The notes: a model not told the origin generated them from the sequence alone. A stretch of 64,000 bases of DNA from Diprion similis (GCF_021155765.1 NC_060113.1:8695001-8759000); one strand, 5' to 3'. Counted from the stretch's first letter, positions 48,958-59,820 are shown. Numbers and translations are program-made.

Positions 48958-48985
48958 GATTAATAGTAACAATTCAAATATAATA
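48958..48985 (+). repeat. Left 28-bp direct repeat flanking the ISL2EU element
   Basis: GATTAATAGTAACAATTCAA... (28 bases) is repeated perfectly at 53075-53102. Here it touches the element terminus; on the right 11 extra bases intervene. Confidence 0.9.
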
Positions 48986-49198
48986 AGGTTGTTCACGATT
49001 TTTTTTTTATTGTTTCAAAATAAAGTTTAGGTACCAAAAACCCTTGAAAAAAATATAAAACATAAAAAATCCAAGCCAAAACGTTAATTGAAGCACTTCA
49101 ATTATGATGCGATTTGAAACGGTCCCGTCTTGGGCGCCATTACACAAGCCCCCGAGTGACGTCATAATTGGGTAAACTCGGGACCTGGTCCATTGAAA

Positions 49199-51053
49199 AT
49201 GAGTGAAAATCAAGAAATAAGAAAAAAACGTTCGTACAAGTGGTGTTTCGTTCCACTGTGTCAAAATACCAGTTTATCGGCACGCTCGAAAATATTTGTA
49301 CCCGTACCAAAAGGTGAGGTGAGGAAGAAATGGTTTGAACTAGCTCGGCGGAGCGACTTAACCTCACTCCAAAACGCTTTATACTGTTGCGAAGATCACT
49401 TGGACGTAAGTTAAAATTTTGTTTGACTTTATAACAGTCATTTTACTTGAGTGAATCAAGATAATGTATCTGTAACGAATAAATTACACTTTCAGTATAG
49501 CTGATCCTAGCTGTCATCTAACTCTTTTTGTATATATAGTTACAGGAATGTTTGGAGAACTATAGAAGAGTTGTGGAAGACAAAACTGCCTCAGTAAGAC
49601 TAAAAACCGGTGCGTTACCTCATAAATTTGACTGTCAGCCTGACAGACAACGCGCGTTTTCGAAACCTGTGCGACCTGGTGTGCGTAAACGTGAGACGAG
49701 AAAGGTTCTTCAAGAAATAGAATCAGAAGCGCTTTCGAAGATAGAAAACATTGATCCAACACACACAGCTGGGGACTCGGTTGCTTCAAATCTTGTGAAT
49801 CTCAACTTGGTCGAAGAGGACATTGTGAACATCGGTCATGACGAAGCTGTAGAATGTGGATATGTGTTCGCAGACCCCATTTCACCTTCTATAAGTGCAG
49901 TAGCTGAAACTTTACCTGTACAAAAAGATGTTTGTGTGCAAGTGTGCCTTTTACCTAAGCGGAAGCCAAAGTTTAGAAGTAAAGCTTCTAGCTGCGTTCC
50001 TCTCATGCAAGATGCGAGTTGTTCGCCCATAAAGATAAAAACAAGTGTAGGCCTTCTAAAAATTCAACAAGAATCTTCAGTGACGACATCCAGCAGTACC
50101 ACATGCAACTTGGACGATACATTGGAAAATTGTACAGAGTACTTGCCTTCTGATGAAACTAGTGAAGAGGCTGTGAAACAAAGTGTTTCTGCGCGAAAAC
50201 AAGAGATCCGAAGAATGAAACTTTTGATTATTGCTAGTAAACCGAAGATGTACTTGGGAATTCCAGATAATGGCTTTTTTATTATAGAATTACTTCACAA
50301 TGCAACAGGAATCAAAGTTGAGGATATTTGTTTAACGCTATCTAAAATCAAACTCAATGACACGTTTGCGAGGCTTGGCGACGAGTTCGGTATCAGTAGT
50401 GGCAACGCCAACACAATATTTAGATCCCTTTGCTGGCACGCTTTCTAAAACAGTTAATCGTTTGGCCTTCAGCAGCTTCGATAAAGTTGAACTTACCGTT
50501 ACCATTTCGCGCTAGATATAGTCATGTCCAATCTATAATTGATTGTTTTGAAATCGAAATCCAGAAACCTGGCAACGCGATTCACCAGAGTGTCACTTGG
50601 TCGGAGTATAAAAAATGTAATACTCTGAAATATCTTATATCCTCTACACCGGATGGAACAATTAATTTTATATCCCAAGGCTTTGGAGGCAGAACGACAG
50701 ACGCTGTGATTGTACAAGAAAGTGAATACCTGAATATACTACCACCAAATTGTGCAGTTATGGCTGATCGAGGCTTCAAACACATAGAACCACACTTACA
50801 GAAAAGTGGATGCACTCTAATCCGGCCACCAAGTGTTGCAAGTACTGCAAAGCCAACCAAGGCAGAAGTTATGGAAACTAGACGTATCGCTAGCCTCAGA
50901 ATCCACATTGAAAGAATTATCCGTAGAATTAGAGAATACGCCATACTAAAACCACATGCAGTAGTTCATTACTTAACCTTTGATATATTGGATGAAATTG
51001 TAACCATTGCCGCAGGATTAATAAATTTACAAACACCTATAATCAAACAATAA
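49199..51053 (+). pseudogene. THAP-domain DDE transposase of ISL2EU, frameshifted
   Basis: Exon 1, 49199-49405 (69 codons), starts MSENQEIRKKRSYKWCFVPL and holds the THAP finger C-x4-C...W...C-x2-H (C16, C21, W46, C64, H67) before a GTAAGT donor. Exon 2 begins at 49546, keeps phase 0 and supplies the A-L-P-H-K-F-D end of the THAP domain, followed by an acidic linker and the helical part of a DDE_Tnp_4 domain (D-E-F-G-I-S-S-G-N-A-N). The frame stops at 50446-50448. The next 207 codons in another frame (overlapping from 50430) continue the domain with V-W-P-S, I-I-D-C-F-E-I (first Asp), M-A-D-R-G-F (second Asp) and R-I-H-I-E-R-I-I (Glu). One frameshift near 50420-50445 therefore separates the halves; all three catalytic residues survive. 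A genuine lesion or a sequencing error are both possible; an intron is unlikely because the frames overlap. Confidence 0.88.
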
Positions 51054-51230
51054 TCATATACTCTGTGATATATTTCCAAGGACATATGTGATAACTTATT
51101 TTTGGGACAATAATAAAAATAATGTGTGTTCTAGATTTCATATTCCGACTTTATCTATTTCATAACACATTTTTATAATACCAAATATAATTTGTATAAT
51201 ATCAAAGAACTCTTTGTTCTTATTTTTTCC

Positions 51231-52790
51231 TCATTGCTTTTCTTTTGCAGCTCTGAGAATAAGAGGGTATATATTCTCCTTCCAAAAAGCGATGGCCTTT
51301 TCTATGAGATCAAGTACAAAGTCTTCGTCATAGTCTACACAGATCAATCTAATTTTATGACTCGTTTCGAAGTCATGATTGGCTATGCAGAAAAAACCCT
51401 TTTTTACCTGTTTCATAAACATCTGAAGCTGAATTTGGGCCAAAAACTTTTTTGCAATTTGGTGATTCGCTGCGATGTATCTAGATTCCGCTTTACGAGT
51501 CATTGGACACTTTATCTCGACTACGAAATCATCTCCTACTCCATCAGGTGACGCACCAATAACAGGGAACCTCGCTCCGACCAGCAATCCACAATCTTCT
51601 ATGTTTGTTTTCAACATCTCTTTCAGTAATTTGATAACTTCTTTCTCTAATCTTCGTCCTCGTTCCATTGCTTCGGTATCCCTGATTTTTGAACTTCCGA
51701 TGACCTGCTCTACCAAGGATCCGCTTTTCGTCTTGCAATGAGCCATTTCATATATCCGAGATGCCGTGATTCGTCCATATCGTAACTCATTCCATAATTT
51801 TGATTCACTTTGAGTTTGGGTTTCTCTTCTAGCTCGGATGCATTGATCCACAGTCATCGTGTTGCTTGCGAAGCTTAAAAAACTTTGTACTTCGGTGTTA
51901 TCTGAACAGCTACAGAATTGGAGCATAATATTATGCAACGATAAAACCTTCGGTGAATCGTTGTTTATAAAATGCCTTGAGATCTGACAGTCAAATTGTC
52001 TTTTCCGCAGTTCATTTAGCACAGTTTTTAAAAAGTCTGTATTATCCGGTAGATCTGGATCAGCTCTGCGTGGCCGCAAATCTTTGGCTTTCAACGATCG
52101 AACATTCGCTGCAACTTGAGCTAAGCGGGGCTTCTTCCAGTAGCATACAGTAGCTGTCGGCTCAGGCTCTTCGCTACGCCGGTGGACCCACATTAAAAAA
52201 GCGATAGTGTGTTTACAACCACCTTGAAACAAAAGCTATATTAGTAATTGGTAATCTACGTTCGAATTCAATAATACCTTACCTGCTGATGCCGCACAAT
52301 CCTCACAGGTCACCCGATCAATCGATTCGTTTTTTTCGTCAACCATCATTGAGACATTATATGCTTTGCTATTCACCCTGTGCTCTGGACACACTTTTCC
52401 ACGAACATCACAGAAACTGCCTTCTCTTCTAAGCTCTACGTACCCAACTGCAGCATCACCATAATCCTCTCTTTCAGCTCTGTAGGTAGAACAATTTTTA
52501 TAAGTTATGGTATGCCACTAAATTTGCAATACGTTCCTGTCATTACACTATACATATGTATAAATATAGAGTCTAAGTAATCAAATTCAACTGTTTATAT
52601 TGTTATCAACCCCAATTTTCGATCGTAAAATGTAAAGTTAATGATTTTGAAACATAACCTACCTTCGAGCTTTGACACCGCTGGTTTCGGCAACATTGAA
52701 ATATTCACTTTGGGAGAAAAAGTCGGTAACCATTAGTACGGTTACTTTCGGGAGATTGTCTGATTGTGCTTTAACAAAGCCGAGATTCAT
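51231..52790 (-). CDS. YqaJ-type nuclease/recombinase of the ISL2EU element
   Basis: Three exons, 52790-52663, 52479-52283 and 52222-51231, sum to 1,317 bp (438 aa); phases close at Arg and Gly codons. Start MNLGFVKAQSDNLPKVTVLM. Residues about 98-115 carry C-E-D-C and G-G-C-K-H-T, a SWIM-like zinc-binding set. The C-terminal half is a YqaJ/lambda-exonuclease-like fold: R-Y-G-R-I-T-A-S-R, E-R-G-R-R-L-E, A-S-P-D-G-V (Asp), V-V-E-I-K-C-P (Glu-x-Lys) and A-Q-I-Q-L-Q-M. These are the PD-(D/E)xK metal-binding residues. In ISL2EU elements this second protein is presumed to process DNA ends; its role is not established here. The gene faces the transposase convergently with a 177-bp gap. It is uninterrupted and keeps its motifs, unlike the transposase. 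Confidence 0.88.
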
Positions 52791-53074
52791 TTTGGATCAC
52801 AATACTACGTGTGGAGCACAAAATATAACAAGCTAATATATTTCTTATGGGGCTCGTTCGAATCTACCCAATTATGACGTCACGCGACAGGCCGCCCAAT
52901 CACAGCGCGTTCCTTCCCGCCACAAATTTCGTCATATTTAACTTCGTTTTTATTAATAATAACAATTATAAATTCCAATTGGATGCTGTAATTCACTTTC
53001 ATATTACACAATCTTTACGAAACAATCAAAATCAGATTTTAAAAATTTTTTTTGAACAACCCTATTGTGATTTA

Positions 53075-53102
53075 GATTAATAGTAACAATTCAAATATAA
53101 TA
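53075..53102 (+). repeat. Right 28-bp direct repeat flanking the ISL2EU element
   Basis: A perfect copy of 48958-48985. Eleven bases (ATTGTGATTTA) separate it from the element terminus, so it is not a plain target-site duplication. Confidence 0.9.
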
Positions 53103-53592
53103 CGGTGTGTCTATGGTATCATTACCGACGGAACTACTCCGTGTAAGACATGCCTGCCTATAATACGGCGTTTATTCTTTGCTCTCCTGGTGGTTTTTGT
53201 AGGCTTGATTAATGCTAAATAACACTTTTAACGGTTTAAATGATAGCTGTAGTATTACTGAAGTTCTGTAAAAGGATCTCGCGACCTTTGAGGTAAGTAT
53301 ATCCCTTCAATTAATAAAAGGTAGTTAGATGTATGTGACTAAGTAATATCTAGTAACTTTTAGGCTTGTCGCAAGATTCTTGTACTGAAGTTGGGTGTGG
53401 TTGGTTAGTTTATGGAATAGAAAGGAAAAAATTGTGGTGGGGCGGTCGGATGTTACACACTCTACCTAATCCTCTTTGGTTATATACTCTAAGACTATAG
53501 TTGACTATAGTTTACTCAAGTAAGGTTTCAGAACGCATTCTTGCGTTCATTCGCTCTCTTGGTTCTTATCTCCAGTAGCTATTTGTTCTTGG
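53103..53592. repeat. LTR-like repeat fragments
   Basis: GTCGGATGTTACA near 53448 is the reverse complement of the start of the LTR-like repeat at 59821. The tract ATTCGCTCTCTTGGTTCTTATCTCCAGTA near 53547-53575 matches about 61247-61275 in the same orientation. So pieces of two orientations meet here. The 8-bp-TSD element is inserted into the latter piece. Confidence 0.5.
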
Positions 53593-54446
53593 CTTAGAGC
53601 ATATAGTAGATGGAGGGAGCCTGTCCTATCCTGGCCCATAAGTGGCGATGTTACCAAGGATAGATATAGTAGCATGAGAACCTATCTCTCTCTTACAAAA
53701 TGTGATTGGTCAGTTCAAATCAGCCACGTGACTACGTCAGAGCTGTACCAAGCAGTACGGTAAGGGTGTAGTGCCCGATGTGCCCATGTAGTGAGGCCTT
53801 AGAGCTAAGAATGAAGCAGGAAGCATTCCAAAGCGTGCACTATTAATGAAACATTAACAATCGCGTTAGTAACCAAATTTCAGAATGGTTCTGAAATGCA
53901 TAGTTTGTAAAATTCTCAATTATCAATGATATTAAGTTTTGTATGAACACAAGTACTGGAAATATATTTATTCTGAGTGCTTAGTGTCAAGTTAAAGTAA
54001 AGTGAGGTACTAAGTTAAGTATACAGTTTAATAAGCTATTGTCAAAGTGTCATTATATGAATAAAACTATTATTCTTTTGTCACAGTTAATGCATTAGGA
54101 CATCAATGATTTCTTTAAGCCCAAAAATTCAATCCAAATCCTAAATTCGGAAAGCAAGTTTTCTTTCGAAAGAAAATTATCCTTTTTTGTTACAATTGTG
54201 ATCAATTCTTCAGTGTAAATATGTTATGTATATTACATTGAAATGTACATAACATATTATATAAGATATACAATAATAATAAATTTCATAAAAAAATTTA
54301 GTTAGGTGCCTATCATTGACGCGGGTACTAAATTTACCACGCTACGCTCCTGGTTTAGAAAAAGACAGGTTCTCAAGCTACTCATTCCCTCTCTGTCGTC
54401 ACACTTTTCGGCCAGAAGGCTCCCTCCATCTACTATATGCTCTAAG
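53593..54446. mobile_element. 8-bp-TSD non-autonomous element, copy 2 (long form)
   Basis: Termini CTTAGAGCATATAGTAGATG / CATCTACTATATGCTCTAAG, with perfect 8-bp duplication GTTCTTGG (53585-53592, 54447-54454). It matches copies 1 and 3 except for about 215 extra bases around 53912-54130. Either this copy has an insertion, or it is the fuller form and the others share a deletion. Confidence 0.88.
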
Positions 54447-54454
54447 GTTCTTGG

Positions 54455-54866
54455 TCACGGACTTAGGACATAGTGGGACGGAGCCACGGACTTATTCAAA
54501 TCCTAGCATAAAATCCTTTAGCTCTTGCATGCCAACTACGAATCTCTGCCCGATTCATTACCGAATTTATAACATTGTATTAGAATTGTTCATTTCTATT
54601 TTGTCTTTTTAATCAGATTATATTCAACTTAAACAAATTCAAATTTCAACTCATTGCTTATTTAAAAGAATTTTCCTTCCATCACATCAATTTAACGGTC
54701 TCAAGAAGAAGTTATTCCATGAAAAGTAAGAAAAACTTCATGCCAATAATTTATAAGAAAATGTCCTTTTACCCGGTTTCATTCAATTATGCGAATTTAT
54801 CAACGTTTTATCATCCATTTCGCTTTAGAGATTAATCGATATTGGTGACCGCCAACCTAGTGAAAA
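54455..54866 (+). repeat. LTR-like repeat, 3' part with PBS-like junction
   Basis: Matches about 61300-61640 in the same orientation (AATCTCTGCCCGATTCATTA, the TTTAATCAGATTATATTCAA tract, and the end GATTAATCGATATTGGTGAC). The junction ATTGGTGACC corresponds to ATTGGCGACC at 61625. The repeat is interrupted upstream by the 854-bp element. Confidence 0.6.
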
Positions 54867-54867
54867 T

Positions 54868-56851
54868 ATGAGCGACCCACGCGATTTTGTAAGTTTTACT
54901 TGATTGAAAATGTGAGACTTCTCACGTGAGTGTGTTCGACATGAAATTTGAGGGTGGTTGGGTTACATACAACACAAAAAATGTGAAAAAAGTGAATCGA
55001 GTTGATTTTTACTGCAATTCTTATCAATGCAGGTTATTTTAATTACCCCAAACCTTGACCGAAATCGCAATCTGACGGTGATTATTGAGGGACGCTTCAA
55101 ATCCCTTTGAAATACCTGAAGGAAAATTCATCAGCCTTTATATAGGTAATTATCATGAATATATTACATTGAGATAGGTTATGTTATGTTTTTGTATTCA
55201 TAATATATTTTGTATTTGTAATTTGTTTATGCACCATGATGTTTAATTAATTTGGTATTTTATGTATTTTTTTCAGACTGACCCAACCCACAGTAAGGAC
55301 ATTGATAGAAGTACTGAGTCCAGTTCCAGTTCAACTTCGTTGCACAGCGATTCTCATGGAATTATAGGCACGTATGAGTAATGTATGCAATAATAATTTT
55401 GATTGAATGACTTTCTTGTTGTCTACTAATTATTCAAAATCAATCTTTTTTTTAATAACAAATAAGTATTAACTGTTTGAATTGCCGGTTGATCTGCTAT
55501 TTAGCAACCTAATAAATGTGAACTATATTTGCTCAAAAGTAGTCGGTTCAACGGTATTTTATATTATGTTAAGTTTCATTTGCATGAAGGTTCTGGGAGT
55601 AGTGAATTTCTTCGCACATGGGTCTTACCAAGAAAGGGTTGGCCAAAATTATTCAACGTGCATGAGTCATTGCATAATGTTGTTGATGCACTCAACATAT
55701 TGATGGCAGATCAAATTTACAGTAGAAAATGTTGGAATCAAGAAAGGGTATTTAAATTGCCATTGATTTAGACGTGTAGTCTGTAATTATTATTCAATAG
55801 CTTCAGTATTTCCAACTGTATAGTTTTTGTTTTTCGACACAACATATCGTCATTCAGATTTTAATTGTTGAATTTATTTTTGAGGCTTCTGGAAGCACAC
55901 CCGTTTTCAAGGAGTGATAGGAGCAATTGATGGGACACGTGTTGCTATTGTTTCACTGGAAGTAGATAGGGAGGATCTATACGTCAATAAGAAACTATAC
56001 CACTCCCTCAATGTTTTTATTGTATTGTACATTCATAAATTAAGTCACATTACCAATATTTTCAACAATGTATTTAAATTGCTGAACCTTATTTATTTGT
56101 AACGGTCAATGCATATCTCAACCGAATTGACAAAATCTAGGTGTGCAATTATTATGGTAAAATACTCACTGTGAATGCAAATGACGGCGGCAGAACACAC
56201 AATGCTCGTGTTTGGCAAGCATCTATAGATAATATCACCTACAGGAGATACACTTGAATGGTCAAAGGGATTCTTGGCTTTTAGGCATATAATTTTCTAT
56301 TTATTATTCACTTCATAGTTTATCTTATCTCATTTTATTCCATCCAATTTTCAGGAGACTCTGCATACCCTTTAAAATCATATCTGATGACACCTATGCT
56401 GCGTGCACCAGAAGGATCACCATTGGCTAGATATACCCAACATCATATTCAGAGTACATGCTCTGTCGAGAGATGTATCGGTGTTCTGGAGGGAAGATAG
56501 CGATGCCTTCGTAAAGAAAGAACTTTACATTACACACCCGAATTTGCAGGTATTATGCTATAATATTTTGTCTTTACCTGAAATACATTAACATAAACTT
56601 AAATCTTTGGACAAAATCACTTATTCGAAACAGATTTTTACAACACTAACAATTTCCTCTTATTTACTATAGGTTGATTCATCAATGCCTGTTGCGTTTT
56701 ACACAACATAGCATTGCGGTGGAGAGTACCCAACGTCCAACAGCACCTGGATGAAATCGACCTTTTGCGTCCAGAAGTTTATCTCAACTTAGAAGTTGAA
56801 AATGGTGTGGATGTTCGCCAAAGAATAATTCGAAATTATCTCACGAACTGA
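54868..56851 (+). pseudogene. HARBI1-like (PIF/Harbinger) transposase gene, inactivated
   Basis: The conserved part is spread over short exons: about 55880-56000 (F-Q-G-V-I-G-A-I-D-G-T-R-V-A-I, first catalytic Asp; V-N-K-K-L-Y-H-S-L-N), about 56140-56240 (V-N-A-N-D-G-G), about 56354-56550 (D-S-A-Y-P-L second Asp; A-R-Y; C-S-V-E-R-C-I-G-V-L third residue Glu) and about 56680-56851 (N-A-C-C-V-L-H-N-I-A). This order is diagnostic of HARBI1/DDE_Tnp_4 proteins. An in-frame TAG at 56498-56500 sits where the family has an aromatic residue, and the last junction as read places a TGA just after the splice. N-terminal exons are uncertain: a possible MSDPRDF exon at 54868-54888 followed by a Ser-rich one from 55277, and an unrecognised open segment at 55585-55748. 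Classed as a pseudogene. Confidence 0.72.
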
Positions 56852-57374
56852 ACATATTTTTCCGTATTTTGGCATTCCGTAAGATCTAGCTATATAAATA
56901 AACTAATGTAGTGGAGATAAATCGATTTCGACTATTATTAATTTTAGATAAATTTATTATCCATGAAAATGAATGTAAACGTACATGATAATTAAATTAC
57001 TTTTTGCTGTTGTCCAATTATGAATAATTTATTGTATGTTTGCGACTTCGTAATTTTTTTGTTTAAAAATAAAGAAACTGCCATTGCACATCAAATCGTA
57101 TCGTCTTCATTAGTAGAAAATATAAATGTTGACTCGGCTTACAACATTATCGTATAAGTAATTGGAACATTGCAAAATTTAACAAGTTTGGATAAAGTTC
57201 TGTGTAAAGCTACCGTAGAATAAGTTTTCCAGGGTCGAATTATTTTCTCGGTGTGTAAATTCAATATGTACAAAATGACCAACCAAATTGTTTATTTGCG
57301 ATTAGACATTACATATATTGAAAAATGAATTATTATGCGAATGTAACGAACTAAACAAGGTTATTTAGTGACCG
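56852..57374. other. AT-rich spacer with a short dispersed repeat
   Basis: The piece around 57128-57190 (GTATAAGTAATTGGAACATT, TTTAACAAGTTTGGATAAAG) recurs with differences near 58020-58075 and again partly near 58085-58125. No gene. Confidence 0.4.
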
Positions 57375-57954
57375 TTATGCGGAAGTATAAGTCAACTTCA
57401 TGAGTCTCGTGTGTTTCGTGGGTGTACGTTCACCCGCGAAAAGACGTGTATTACTAGTTGTATACTCGACGAAGACTGACGTTGTGTTCCCCGTTTGAAA
57501 CGTCTCAAACGGGGATATTTTAACTGAACCCGAGAGGGTGGGAGGCAATGCCAGATACCGCCATGCGTGGTCCGGTAGGGGTTGGAAAAAACCCAGAGTC
57601 AATCGTGTGACTCTTGTGAGGCCCTCGGCGCGGGCCCTTCGGGGAAGGCCAAGAGACGGCGTTCAGCACCATATGAACGTCATAAACTAGAGAAAGTTGG
57701 AAATCCCTAACTCGTAGGACGCCAAGAGGTACCGAACGTGTCTGGCATGTGTTTTGCACGCTACCTTTCCAGGCACGGTCAATTCCTTTAACGGTTAAAT
57801 GCATTGGTACTTTGGTAATTCTTGGTACTTGAAAATACCCGAAGGTTTAGACTTGGCCTGGGACTGCCTCCCCTCATAGTGTGGGAAATTCCATGAGCCT
57901 TAATTTTCTATACTAATTATTTACATACTTTTTTTTTTTTTTTTTTTTTTTTTT
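57375..57954. repeat. GC-rich insertion-like block ending in a run of 26 T
   Basis: A block of markedly higher GC content with local hairpins (CCCCGTTTGAAACGTCTCAAACGGGG at 57489-57514, CCTCGGCGCGGGCCCTTCGGGG near 57624, GGTTGGAAAAAACCC) lies in AT-rich DNA. It is followed by AT-rich bases and T26 (57929-57954). Copies of one short repeat lie on both sides (57128-57190, 58020-58075). Open frames exist on the minus strand but none I recognise. It may be a retroelement fragment or a structured-RNA-derived insertion; unassigned. Confidence 0.45.
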
Positions 57955-58858
57955 CTACGGTATATTGGGTTGTATTGAACCGAACATACTGAATAATATA
58001 ACCATTGACTTGCTGTACGACGTCATCTTATAAGTAATAAGAACACTGTAAAATTTAACAACTTTGGATAAAGTTATGAATAATATAATCATTGACTCTC
58101 CTTACTATATTATCTTACAAGTATGAAGTGGTCAATTTTCAAAAATCACACTACTGCCAGTGTTTGAGTTTAAATAAAAATTAGAGAATAAAACTTATGA
58201 ACCTCTAAGTTATATTTGCACAGTTTTGTGTAATGAATGAAATTCAACGGTTAATTTAACTACTTTAAACATCGATGAAATTTAAAAATTAGAAAGAAAC
58301 GGAATGGAATATAGGTAAGTAACCCCTAGTTAGTTCTCAGTCTGAATATCCGGACTTTTTTTCTTCTTTTATACTTGTGAATTTCCGTGCTCGGTCAAGT
58401 AGGTTGCCCCCAAGCTTCTTATCTCTCCTTGAAGGTCTATTATGTTTTAGTTCATCTCTCTAAGAATACTAACATATTGTGCGTGTGCTTTTTGCGTGAA
58501 CTCATGACTCGTTTTCTTTATAGACAACCTTTCTTTATGTATGCAGAGAACTTCGTCGTTGAATTCCCGTAGTTTTAAACTTTCCGGAGTATTTCTGAAA
58601 TATGGGGCTAAATAAAAAAATATTTACTAACATGTTATTAATACAAAAAAATGTTGGAATTATACGATTATTGACTGAATAATCTAGGTATATTATGATG
58701 GCATTGTAACGACCAGGTAAGCTACAAAGCGAGCTCTCACATTTGCGCGCCGAATTTCTTATGGTTCGGAAAACCCTTCGGATTTTTCCCTCGACGCGGC
58801 CATAAAACATCTGATCGCCAAATGCAAATTGCAAACGCATGGCTAGGCGAACCTAACG
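57955..58858. other. AT-rich spacer, no gene recognised
   Basis: Contains the short repeat noted on the other side of the GC-rich block. The minus-strand open frame 58535-58840 has no recognisable domain or splice context. Confidence 0.35.
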
Positions 58859-58861
58859 GTA

Positions 58862-58988
58862 GGGATGGGCGATATCGATTCGATATTAATTATATCGATA
58901 TTGTTGATTCGATATATCGATATATCGAATCGAATTATAGGTCATCGTCGATTCGCCTATATCGATATTTTTCCATCGATATTTGTTC
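58862..58988. promoter_or_regulatory. TATCGATA cluster
   Basis: Three TATCGATA octamers and several ATCGAT/CGATA half-sites lie within 125 bp, preceded by TAGGGATGGGCGATATCGAT. TATCGATA is the DREF-binding DRE of insects, and CGATA is the BEAF-type insulator word. A leading TAGGGATGGGC also resembles hAT-superfamily termini, so the cluster could instead be the subterminal repeat of a transposon. Function unproven. Confidence 0.4.
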
Positions 58989-59115
58989 CGATGTATTTAT
59001 TTATTTTTGTTTATAATAAGTTGAATAAGCAAAACGGATAGAGACCCTACTGAAAATTTCTATAGTACGACCTCAGAATCTATCAAAATCCGTTTCAAAT
59101 TCCCATGGATTTGCC

Positions 59116-59753
59116 CTTAGAGCATATAGTAGATGGAGGGAGCCTGTCCTATCCTGGCCCATAAGTGGCGATGTTACCAAGGATAGATATAGTAGCAGGA
59201 GAACCTATCTCTCTCTTATAAAATGTGATTGGTCAGTTCAAATCAGCCACCAGACTACGTCAGAGCTGTACTAAGCAGTACGGTAAGGGTGCAGTGCCCG
59301 ATGTGCCCATGTAGTGAGGCCTTAGAGCTAAGAATGAAGCAGGATGCATTCCAAAGCGTGCACTATTGATGAAACATTAACAAATAACCAAATTTCAGAA
59401 TGGTTCTGAAATGCATAGTTTGTAAAATAGGAAGTGATGATCCAAATCCCAAATTCAGACAGCAAGTTTTCTTTCGAAAGAAAATTATCCTTTTTTGTTA
59501 CAATTGTGATCATTCTTCAGTGTAAATTTATTATGTATATTACACTGAAATGTACATAACATATTATATAAGATATACAATAATACTAAATTTCATAAAA
59601 AATTTTAGTTAAGTGCCTATCATTGACGCGGGTACTAAATTTACCACGCTACGCTCCTGGCTTAGAAAAAGACAGGTTCTCAAGCTACTCATTCCTTCTC
59701 TGTCGTCACACTTTTCGGCCAGAAGGCTCCCTCCATCTACTATATACTCCAAG
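59116..59753. mobile_element. 8-bp-TSD non-autonomous element, copy 3
   Basis: Termini CTTAGAGCATATAGTAGATG / CATCTACTATATACTCCAAG, with perfect 8-bp duplication GATTTGCC (59108-59115, 59754-59761). 638 bp, short form like copy 1. The intact TSD and close match to the other two copies point to recent transposition. Confidence 0.9.
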
Positions 59754-59820
59754 GATTTGCCGGATTCCTATAGGCATAGGGTCCCATCGGAATTTGGAAC
59801 GAACCAGATGGCTGCAGATG

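Larger units (their letters stand above)
48986..53063. mobile_element. ISL2EU-type DNA transposon (4.1 kb)
   Basis: Short termini AGGTTGTTCA and TGAACAACCCT enclose two convergent gene units: a THAP-DDE transposase on plus (49199-51053) and a SWIM/YqaJ-type nuclease on minus (52790-51231). That two-gene makeup is the hallmark of ISL2EU (IS4EU) elements. CCCAATTATGACGTCA occurs inverted near both ends (about 49155 and 52864), just outside each first exon, suggesting subterminal repeats or paired promoters. The transposase has a frameshift, so the copy is not autonomous unless that is a sequence error. Confidence 0.85.

Noticed and set aside
50430-50448. Possibility that the two transposase frames are joined by an intron
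   Set aside because: The frames overlap by 19 bases, so no intron fits between them; a frameshift or sequence error is simpler.
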